Below are positions 15,385 to 22,289 of a stretch of 46,166 nt of DNA, piece by piece. How positions within the stretch are numbered: position 1 is the stretch's first letter; the number at the start of each line of letters is the position of its first letter. Origin of the DNA: Candidatus Ruminococcus avistercoris (GTDB taxonomy: Bacteria > Bacillota > Clostridia > Lachnospirales > Lachnospiraceae); NCBI GenBank assembly GCA_019120315.1, contig DWVJ01000038.1:1-46166 (forward strand), written 5' to 3'. The notes under the pieces were generated by a model. It was not told the origin of the DNA and did no database searches. It saw only the letters and a program-made list of their open reading frames with translations. A program made the translations under genes and the position numbers.

Positions 15385-16343
15385 GGTCTTTCTCCTTCCT
15401 CTGATTCAGGATACAGCTTTTCGATCTGAAAATGGCGCCGGAGATTTTCACAGGCTGTGGAATCCACCGTATAAACCATTTTGGGTTTTCGGAAAAAAAC
15501 ATAGGGCAAAAGCTCCGCAGGAAAAGGTTTTTTGATCACCCGTCCTTTGGGAAAAATACCGGTGTAATCCAGGCGATCATCCGGATGTCTTTTTATCAGC
15601 AGCCGTACCCCGCCAAGCGGCCCTTTTGCCAGTTCCCGGTACAGATGTTCCTGCTGCTTTTCATTCATCACATGCAGCCCGGCAAAATTCTGAGTCAGCA
15701 GGATCCCTTCCGCGCCGGTCCAGATTTTTCGGCACCTGAAAAAGCGCAGAATCTTTCGCCGTTTGGCAGATCCGATACGTTCCAGCTGATCCTCGACGGA
15801 AAAGTCCACATAGTGTTTGCGGTCTTCTCTGACGCTTTGCGCCCGTTTCAGGCAGACGATCTCCTTGATCAGCGGATGTGATCCGTCGAACAGGCCGTAC
15901 TTTTGCGCAATTGCGCTGTGCAGAGGATATTTTTTTTCCAGCTCCCGGCGCAGCTTCTCCGGCCGGCTCAGCATCCCGGCTGCATCTTCCAAAAAGGAAA
16001 AGGGGATCCTTTTTTCAATTAGATAAAGGGTAAAGTAAAAGTGTGCCCCCGCCGCGTAAATATGGGAAAATCCTCCGATCCTTTCGGGAATCCTTTTTTC
16101 ACAGCAGCGGATCACCCTCCGGACGATTCTTTCTTCCCGGTCATGGGGGATCTCCAGATAAGGAAACAGATATACTCTGTCAAAAAAACCTTTTTCCAGT
16201 TTCCGGAACCAGGGGTATTTGTCCTGTATAAAATCCGGAAGAATCAATACTGCTCTGTCTTTTGGATGACAGGTCATTCGATGCAGCATGACCTCCAGCA
16301 GCTGGTATGAGCTGACCGCATGGTAAAGAACATTACCCAACAT
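15381..16343 (-). CDS. Second GT52/polysialyltransferase-like glycosyltransferase
   Basis: A 320-residue protein of the same general type as its downstream neighbour but quite divergent. It has an N-terminal VLYHAVSSYQLLEVMLHRMT, an internal RLLIKRHPDDRLDY corresponding to the KPHP motif, and a C-terminal MVYTVDSTACENLRRHF where the donor-binding region lies. It overlaps the upstream HAD-type gene by 11 nt and the next gene by 4 nt. Two different enzymes of this class suggest two linkages or an initiator/extender pair. Family assignment is by motif layout only. Confidence 0.62.
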   Translation of the reverse strand: MLGNVLYHAVSSYQLLEVMLHRMTCHPKDRAVLILPDFIQDKYPWFRKLEKGFFDRVYLFPYLEIPHDREERIVRRVIRCCEKRIPERIGGFSHIYAAGAHFYFTLYLIEKRIPFSFLEDAAGMLSRPEKLRRELEKKYPLHSAIAQKYGLFDGSHPLIKEIVCLKRAQSVREDRKHYVDFSVEDQLERIGSAKRRKILRFFRCRKIWTGAEGILLTQNFAGLHVMNEKQQEHLYRELAKGPLGGVRLLIKRHPDDRLDYTGIFPKGRVIKKPFPAELLPYVFFRKPKMVYTVDSTACENLRRHFQIEKLYPESEEGERP

Positions 16344-18243
16344 GAATCACATCCATCAATCCCTTCAGCTCCTCCATAAATTTTTCGTTTTCCCGGCGGC
16401 ACAGGTTCAGCATGGGGCCGCAGGCATCCCGCCCGCTGATGGGAATCTTACGCCCCATCCGCCTCTCTGCCTGCAGGTAATCCTCTGTAAAGTCCAAAAT
16501 CCCCTGATGAATCCGCCGGATTTTTTCCGCTCCGGCAGGGTTTTCCTTCAATCGGCATCGGTATCCTCCCTTTCCGTCCGGATAAATCCCCTGCAGGCTG
16601 CCCCAGGGAGCTCCCAAAAGCAGTTCCCAGTACAGATTATGTTCTTTTGCGGGATCATGGAATTTCCACACATCCCTGTTTTCCCGCTGCGAATACAGAT
16701 AGCTGACCAGACGCCCGCTCACCAAAAATGTCTCGCCCACCTCGCCTTGTCCGATCCGGGCGGAATCCGTCCCCGCCAGAATACCGGTAATCGGACAGTT
16801 CAGATTCCACAGGTGATTGACTGCCCGATCCAGCATCACCGCTCCGCTGCCCGCCCAGCCGACATCTACGGCAGCTGCGCTTCGGCAGCCGGCCAGCAGT
16901 TCCCGGTAATAAAGCCCCGCCGCCTCTCGCTGTCCCCGGTAACTTTCCAGAATCTGATTCCAACGCTTCATCAGATATTCTTTGACGATTTCCACATTTC
17001 TATGCGTCAGAAGATGATCCGGAAATTCTTTGTACCTTCGACAAAAAGATGGCAAAAGAAAAGAAAGTTCCATACTCTCAAAAACCTGACCCAGCGTAAA
17101 ACTGTGACCGGTCTTATGATACAAAAAACGCTGGAAGTATTCATGCTTATAGAAGGCGGCCGTCACCTTCAGCGCCGCCAGACGGGACCAGAAGGCATAA
17201 CTGATCCGCTCCTTTTCTTCCGGATACATTTTCCGGTAAGCCTCCATCAGCACCGTTCCGTCTCTGGAAAAGAACAGGATCTTATCGATCCCATGGCTTC
17301 TGACATAATGGTGGATAAACCGGCAGTAACCAGTTACAAAAAGCCCGCCGTATATATAGCCGTATTCGTATTCCCTGGAAAAATTGCAAAGTCCGTTATG
17401 GATGTGACAGTTCACCAGACTGCGATAGAGACTGCCCGTTACCAAAGACATATCCTCCGGCCGATAGGGTGCTCCAGCCTCATTGACGTTCGGATAATGG
17501 TAAGCCGCAAAACCGTGGCGGCGAGCCTGATAAAAGTCAGAATCCAGCTGATCGCCCACGTGGACATAAGACATCTCCTTCCCCATGTGTGCCTTTACTT
17601 TCTCGTAAAGGCTGCCCTCCCATTTGGATGCCCCGCTGTCCGAGGAGACAAAACAGTATTTCACCGCTTCAAAACCGCAGCGATCCAAAAGTTCCCGAAC
17701 CCGCTGTCCGCCAAGATACATATCGGACAGCGCCGCCAGACATTTCCCCTTCCTTTGCAGCCGTTTTACTACCTCCAGGAAATACGGGTTCCCGCTGCAG
17801 CATCTTTTTTCCATCTCCCATTCCGCCGCCATTCCCGTTTCCCGGTCAATGCCGGACTCCTCCTCCAGTATGTCCCAGATTTCCTCCAGGGTAACCTCGC
17901 CGCATCTGCCTTTTTCCATTCTGGCCTTTTTTTCTGCCCAGATGCGAAGTTTTCTAAAATCCGGATAATTCAGCGTCATTCCCACCAAATAAAACAGATC
18001 GGCCGGCCGGGAAACACAGCGCAGGATCAAAGTGTCAAACACGTCGAAGGATATCACATCAAAAGAAGAAAGACGAAGGGCCAGACTTTCCGGCGGCACC
18101 TTCGCGGACAAAGAAGACTCGCTGCCTCCGGTATAAAGGCGTTTCCCGTCTCCGATCCCACATTCCCGATCCGCTGCCCAACGGATCTGCTTTTTGACAT
18201 ACCCCGCCGTACGCCGGCAGTTTTCCACAAACCATTCTTTCAT
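16333..18243 (-). CDS. Large HAD-type protein of surface-glycan clusters (COG5610-like)
   Basis: A 636-residue protein with two parts. Residues about 60-250 form a HAD domain: FDVISFDVFDTLILR (nucleophile and general acid in DVFDT, 67-71), LAALSDMYLGG, and SYVHVGDQLDSDF. The C-terminal half has DKILFFSRDGTVLMEAY and AAAVDVGWAGSGAVMLDRA, shared with the 460-residue product of another gene in this operon. Such proteins are common in capsule and rhamnan clusters of Firmicutes; their reaction is not established to my knowledge. The ATG overlaps the ATPase stop by 4 nt (ATGA). The sequence is soluble throughout. Confidence 0.75.
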   Translation of the reverse strand: MKEWFVENCRRTAGYVKKQIRWAADRECGIGDGKRLYTGGSESSLSAKVPPESLALRLSSFDVISFDVFDTLILRCVSRPADLFYLVGMTLNYPDFRKLRIWAEKKARMEKGRCGEVTLEEIWDILEEESGIDRETGMAAEWEMEKRCCSGNPYFLEVVKRLQRKGKCLAALSDMYLGGQRVRELLDRCGFEAVKYCFVSSDSGASKWEGSLYEKVKAHMGKEMSYVHVGDQLDSDFYQARRHGFAAYHYPNVNEAGAPYRPEDMSLVTGSLYRSLVNCHIHNGLCNFSREYEYGYIYGGLFVTGYCRFIHHYVRSHGIDKILFFSRDGTVLMEAYRKMYPEEKERISYAFWSRLAALKVTAAFYKHEYFQRFLYHKTGHSFTLGQVFESMELSFLLPSFCRRYKEFPDHLLTHRNVEIVKEYLMKRWNQILESYRGQREAAGLYYRELLAGCRSAAAVDVGWAGSGAVMLDRAVNHLWNLNCPITGILAGTDSARIGQGEVGETFLVSGRLVSYLYSQRENRDVWKFHDPAKEHNLYWELLLGAPWGSLQGIYPDGKGGYRCRLKENPAGAEKIRRIHQGILDFTEDYLQAERRMGRKIPISGRDACGPMLNLCRRENEKFMEELKGLMDVIHVG

Positions 18244-18983
18244 CCGGTTCCACCGTCCCTCATCCCTTCATAAGACGCACACACCCGATCCGGCGCGCCT
18301 GCCATCCGCAGCTTTCCTTTTTCCAGCCAGATCGCTTTCGTGCAGTTTTGCCGGATCACTGCCATAGAATGGGACACCATCAGCACCGTGGATCCGCCGT
18401 GGATCATTTCCCGGATCCGTTTTTCGCTTTTTTTGCGAAAGAAAAGGTCTCCCACGCTGAGCACTTCATCCAAAATCAGGATTTCCGGGGCATCCGCAGC
18501 TGTGGCAAGGGCAAATCCAAGCCTGGAAACCATGCCAGAGGAGTATTTGCGCACCTTCTCCTCCATAAATCCTTCCAGGCCGGCAAACTGTACGATAGCT
18601 TCATATTTTTCATCCAGAAATTCCTTTGACAAACCGGTAAGCGCACCGCTTAAGTAAATATTTTCCTTTCCGGTCAGTTCCGGATCAAATCCTGTTCCCA
18701 GCGTCAGCAGCTGAATCTTATCCCGGTCCGCCTCCACCCGTCCTTGTGTGGGCCGTAAAGCGCCGGCGATAATCTTCAAAAGGGTACTTTTCCCGGAACC
18801 ATTGGCGCCAATGATGCCAGCCACTTCCCCTTCTCCCACCGTAAAGCTGACATGATCCAACGCGGTAAACGTCTCATATCTGTCCCGTCTTCTGATTCGG
18901 CGGATAACCGCTTCTTTCAGGCTGGCAGCCTCTTCGCCGGCCCGCCGGAAGCGCATGGTCACATCACGAACGACGATATCCAT
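18240..18983 (-). CDS. ABC transporter ATPase, polysaccharide/teichoic acid export (TagH/Wzt/KpsT type)
   Basis: A 247-residue ATPase. Walker A GANGSGKST is at about residues 78-86, the Q-loop region is LTLGTGFDPELTGKENIYL, the signature is KYSSGMVSRLGFALA, Walker B is PEILILDEVLSVGD and the H-loop is VLMVSHS. The GTGFDPELTGKENIYL and DEVLSVGD segments are typical of the polysaccharide-export subclass. It lacks the C-terminal carbohydrate-binding domain of long Wzt proteins, so export should not need terminal recognition. GGAGGAGGGG precedes the ATG. It partners the permease encoded just upstream and powers flipping of the glycan-lipid. Confidence 0.94.
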   Translation of the reverse strand: MDIVVRDVTMRFRRAGEEAASLKEAVIRRIRRRDRYETFTALDHVSFTVGEGEVAGIIGANGSGKSTLLKIIAGALRPTQGRVEADRDKIQLLTLGTGFDPELTGKENIYLSGALTGLSKEFLDEKYEAIVQFAGLEGFMEEKVRKYSSGMVSRLGFALATAADAPEILILDEVLSVGDLFFRKKSEKRIREMIHGGSTVLMVSHSMAVIRQNCTKAIWLEKGKLRMAGAPDRVCASYEGMRDGGTG

Positions 18984-19014
18984 CTCTCACCCCTCCTCCT
19001 TCAAAGCTTCTCTT

Positions 19015-19788
19015 TCACAGCCGCACCATGATCCTGTCTCTGTTTTTTTCAAATACAACCCATCCCGCCGCAAACAGACCGATTCCCCACAGAAACATCT
19101 GCGCAAACTGCCCGGCCGCCGGAATCTGTCCATACAGAATCACCTGCCGCATACCGTCGATGTACAGATACATGGGATTGTGAAACACAACTTGCCGGAT
19201 CAGTCCTCCCAGTTCTTCTGCAGGATAAAAAATCCCGGAACAGTACATCCACAGCGTCAGCGCCACCGTATACAGATGTTTCAGATCGCCGAAAAAAACG
19301 TACCCCACCGATAGAATCCAGGACAAACCCAGAGAAAAAAGAAACAGCGGCAGCAGAATCACCGGCGCCATCAGCGCCGGCAGCCGGATCTTTATCTGAA
19401 AAACGATCAGCATAACCACGTACGCCGCCAACGAACAAAAAAAATTCACGATGGCCGTATATACTCTGGCCGTCACAAAAATTTCCATGGGAAATTTTAC
19501 CCGCAGCAGCAAAAGCCGGTTGTCGGTCAAAGCGGTGAGCGAAGCGCTGGTAGCTCCTGTAAAGGTCTGCCACAGAAGATAGCCTGTCAGATAATAAACT
19601 GGAAAATTTGCAATGCTTTTTTGAAACATACGGGAAAAAATCAGGGAAAGCACCGTCATGGACAGCAGCGGATTTAAAATGCTCCAAAAAATCCCCAGGG
19701 CAGACCTGGCATACTTACGTTTCATCTCTCTTGCCGTCAGCTGCCGGATGACAAATCCGTACTGTTTTCGCTTCTCCCCCGCCGTCAT
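19015..19788 (-). CDS. ABC-2 type permease, polysaccharide/teichoic acid export (TagG/Wzm/KpsM type)
   Basis: A 257-residue membrane protein with about six transmembrane helices. The hallmark N-terminal amphipathic segment is TAREMKRKYARSALGIFWSI, then LNPLLSM. LRVKFPMEIF and YCSGIFYPAEEL are also characteristic of this permease class. The start at 19788 (MTAGEKRK) is preceded by AAGGAGGGAG and overlaps the upstream stop by 4 nt; a longer frame adds ten residues without support. The ATPase gene lies 31 nt downstream. Together they export a lipid-linked glycan. Confidence 0.93.
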   Translation of the reverse strand: MTAGEKRKQYGFVIRQLTAREMKRKYARSALGIFWSILNPLLSMTVLSLIFSRMFQKSIANFPVYYLTGYLLWQTFTGATSASLTALTDNRLLLLRVKFPMEIFVTARVYTAIVNFFCSLAAYVVMLIVFQIKIRLPALMAPVILLPLFLFSLGLSWILSVGYVFFGDLKHLYTVALTLWMYCSGIFYPAEELGGLIRQVVFHNPMYLYIDGMRQVILYGQIPAAGQFAQMFLWGIGLFAAGWVVFEKNRDRIMVRL

Positions 19789-21167
19789 GATCTCCCTCCT
19801 TTTTGCCGCTTTTTCCAAAAGCGGTACTGGTTTCCCAGAAATCGGATATACAGGTAAATCCTGTGCTGTGCCAGATGATATTTCACGTGATGGTTACTTT
19901 GGATCACGCTCCCTTCATACCAGGCGCTTTCTTTGGCGTTACCCTTTCGCAGCCCCAGCATCGTCAAAAGACGCTTCGGCAAATGGAACCGGCCAAGATC
20001 CTCATTTTTCATAGGAAGCGCCACAGGCTGCTCCCCGCCTTCCACCATATCTTCAGAAAAAGGAAGCGCTCCGAAAATCTTTGCTTCCTGCCTGGAGGGC
20101 TGCCCCATAAACGCGCTCAGCAGCTGGCGGACCACATTCCGTTCCCGGATCATATCCGCTTTGCAGTAGCCGGTTTTTTTGATTTCCATGGCATATAAGG
20201 AAACGTATTCCATAAGACAGCGTTCGTTTTCCTGACGGAATCTTCTTACCTCCTCACGTATGGAACCGAAACGCGCAGCATAGACGTCCTTTTCCTTTTC
20301 ATACCCTATGGTCATCCCGCAGGGCGCCGAAAACACCGCTTCAAATATGCAGTTGTTAAAATGCGCCTTCTCCCACAGTCCGTTTCCGGGGCCGAAATAG
20401 TACCAATGATACTCCCTTTGCAGCACATCCGACGGCAGATCGTAAAGCCCCCAGTAATATCCTTCCATTCTGCGCTTCCGACCCATGTAAAGCAAAATCT
20501 CATTTAATGTTCTTTGCATGGAACCAACCCAGCCGCTGTCCACCACAGCATCCTCTTTTTCCTCCAACAGCCCTTCCTGGCGAAAATAACCAATCAATGC
20601 AGGAAGCGCTTTCTTCGAACGGTAATCCACAGCCTCCAGAAATTCTTCACAGCGGCTCAGCCTTTTTCTGATCATCGGCAGACTGCAAAAAGGAACCACT
20701 TCATCGTTTGCAAAGGGAAGTCCCAGGCGCTTGAGCACCTCTTTTCGCTCCCTTCCGGAAAGTCCCGCTCTTTGCAAGATCCGATCCGGCGTCACGCCAA
20801 TCCCCCGGCGGCAGATAAAGTCAAGCGCTTCTTCCCGGTCAAGATGATACATGGGAATCCTCAAAGAATACCGGGAACAGTTCAGATACCGGCACTCTAA
20901 AGGAAGCTGCAGGGCGCCGCAGATCACAAGAGCGGCCCGGTACATGAACCAGCCATCCCGCGCCAGAAAATACAGACGCTTTTTTCCGCTCTTTACCGCA
21001 TTTTCCAATACCCACATCACAAAACTTCCAAGAGCCGGCGCAAATACATGGCTGACCGCCAACATCCCTGGATCCTGCTCGGCAATCTTTACCTGCGCTG
21101 CCGCCTGGTACATCCTGGGATCTTCTTTCAAATATTTTCTGTACTGGTCTTTTCTCTTTTCTCCCAT
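19785..21167 (-). CDS. HAD-associated glycan-cluster protein, related to the C-terminal half of the 636-residue protein
   Basis: A 460-residue soluble protein. It shares with the 636-residue HAD protein the sequence landmarks KRLYFLARDGWFMYRAAL (63-80), a cysteine/serine-arginine region (NCSRYSLRIP) and DAVVDSGWVGSMQRTLNEIL. It lacks the N-terminal DVFDT HAD domain, so it is a stand-alone version of the second module. The RDG motif hints at a HAD-like nucleophile, but the canonical DxDxT is absent, so catalysis is uncertain. It overlaps the upstream GT2 gene by 40 nt. It probably has a sugar- or glycolipid-modifying role; no reaction can be assigned. Confidence 0.65.
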   Translation of the reverse strand: MGEKRKDQYRKYLKEDPRMYQAAAQVKIAEQDPGMLAVSHVFAPALGSFVMWVLENAVKSGKKRLYFLARDGWFMYRAALVICGALQLPLECRYLNCSRYSLRIPMYHLDREEALDFICRRGIGVTPDRILQRAGLSGRERKEVLKRLGLPFANDEVVPFCSLPMIRKRLSRCEEFLEAVDYRSKKALPALIGYFRQEGLLEEKEDAVVDSGWVGSMQRTLNEILLYMGRKRRMEGYYWGLYDLPSDVLQREYHWYYFGPGNGLWEKAHFNNCIFEAVFSAPCGMTIGYEKEKDVYAARFGSIREEVRRFRQENERCLMEYVSLYAMEIKKTGYCKADMIRERNVVRQLLSAFMGQPSRQEAKIFGALPFSEDMVEGGEQPVALPMKNEDLGRFHLPKRLLTMLGLRKGNAKESAWYEGSVIQSNHHVKYHLAQHRIYLYIRFLGNQYRFWKKRQKGGRS

Positions 21168-21985
21168 CCTTTCCAGCCTTTCATCCGCTTTTTAATATAA
21201 TGCCGCGGTCCCGCCGGTATCGCCCCTGCCAGCAGCGGACGCAGTACATGATGGAAAGTCCCGCCGTTTAAAATTCCCAGCCGGCGAAAACCCTGGTACC
21301 GCATCTTCATCTCCCGGATGCGCCGACGATACGTCCGCTTCTTATGGGCTTTATAATCTTCCGTATACTGCAGCAGTGTATCCTGGATATTATAACCCTG
21401 GTATCCCCTTTTATGCAGACGCATAAACAGCTCATAGTCTTCACAGAGCAGATATTCCTTTGCCGTATTATAACCGCCGTTCTCCTGCAGCACCCTTTTA
21501 TGAAACAGCACTGTGGGATGGATATAGGGTGAAGTAAAGAGAAAATCCCTCTTCCCCGGCACGGCAGGAACCTTTCGGCATCCCCAGACGCCCCGTCTGT
21601 CGATCAGTTCCACATTTGATCCCACCCATTGATACCCGGGATGCAGTTCCAGAAAGCGAAGCTGCTTTTCCAGCCTGTCTTCCCGGGCGACATCGTCATC
21701 ATCCATCCTGGCAATATACCTTCCGACCGCCCGGCGCAGACATTGATTCAGCCCATAAGCCAGACCGCGGTTTTTTTCTCCGCGGATCAAAACAATCCGT
21801 TTATCCATATCCGCCGCCTGGCGTATCGTCTGACGGTAAGGTTCCTTTGAGCCGTCGTCATAAAGGATCAGCTCCCAGTCGGAAAAAGTCTGGCTGACGA
21901 TAGACCGTACCGCCCGGAAAAAACGTTCCGGATCTTTTGGATTGTAAACTCCCATGATTACGCTGATCTGTACGATTTCGCCCAT
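21128..21985 (-). CDS. Family 2 glycosyltransferase
   Basis: A 285-residue GT-A enzyme with ISVIMGVYNPKDPERFFRAV, LILYDDGSKEPY (nucleotide-binding), RYIARMDDDDVAREDRLEKQ (metal-binding DxD), and LCEDYELFMRL (the ED catalytic base motif). It is complete for a small GT2 and has no membrane anchor, although the C-terminus is basic (HYIKKRMKGWKGWEKREK) and could touch the membrane. The start at 21985 has GGAAGG nearby; a longer frame to 22036 has no ribosome-binding site. It is the first gene of the glycan operon; no convincing promoter was found in the next 120 nt upstream. Confidence 0.92.
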   Translation of the reverse strand: MGEIVQISVIMGVYNPKDPERFFRAVRSIVSQTFSDWELILYDDGSKEPYRQTIRQAADMDKRIVLIRGEKNRGLAYGLNQCLRRAVGRYIARMDDDDVAREDRLEKQLRFLELHPGYQWVGSNVELIDRRGVWGCRKVPAVPGKRDFLFTSPYIHPTVLFHKRVLQENGGYNTAKEYLLCEDYELFMRLHKRGYQGYNIQDTLLQYTEDYKAHKKRTYRRRIREMKMRYQGFRRLGILNGGTFHHVLRPLLAGAIPAGPRHYIKKRMKGWKGWEKREKTSTENI

Positions 21986-22043
21986 AAAACCTTCCACTTC
22001 CCTTTTCCTTTCTATCTTTTGCAGGATTCTCGTCATTTATGTA

Positions 22044-22072
22044 TTGCGTCTGCCCGGCGTTTTTGCTATAAT
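22044..22072 (+). promoter_or_regulatory. Promoter of the wall-anchored surface protein gene
   Basis: TTGCGT (22044-22049) and a perfect TATAAT (22067-22072) are separated by 17 nt. Transcription would start near 22080, giving a leader of about 205 nt. That leader contains a hairpin (TTCGGA 22104-22109 with TCCGAA 22116-22121) and a possible short coding region just before the gene. Confidence 0.7.
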
Positions 22073-22229
22073 AGAACAAATCTTAACATCATTTATTTTT
22101 TCTTTCGGATCTTCTTCCGAATATTCCATTTTATTAACATAGCGTACCGCTCAAAAGACAGGTTTTTCCTGCAGCTATTATTATGCCCCGTTTTCCTTTT
22201 TATATAGATCATTTACCCGGAAAGGAGGA

Positions 22230-22289
22230 ATGCCCGATCCCGCCATGATCCCTTGTGAAAAAAGCAAAAAAGAAAGGAGATTTTCATGA
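22230..22289 (+). CDS. Possible leader peptide overlapping the surface-protein start
   Basis: A 19-codon frame (MPDPAMIPCEKSKKERRFS) whose TGA overlaps the ATG of the next gene (ATGA at 22286-22289). A strong AGGAGG at 22223-22228 lies only 1 nt before its first ATG, which is too close; the second ATG at 22245 is 16 nt away, which is too far. Expression is therefore doubtful. The geometry could serve translational coupling. Confidence 0.25.
   Translation: MPDPAMIPCEKSKKERRFS

Noticed and set aside
16342..18273. 643-codon open frame antisense to the large HAD protein gene
   Set aside because: The minus-strand gene has clear HAD motifs and operon overlaps; the antisense translation shows no recognisable domain.
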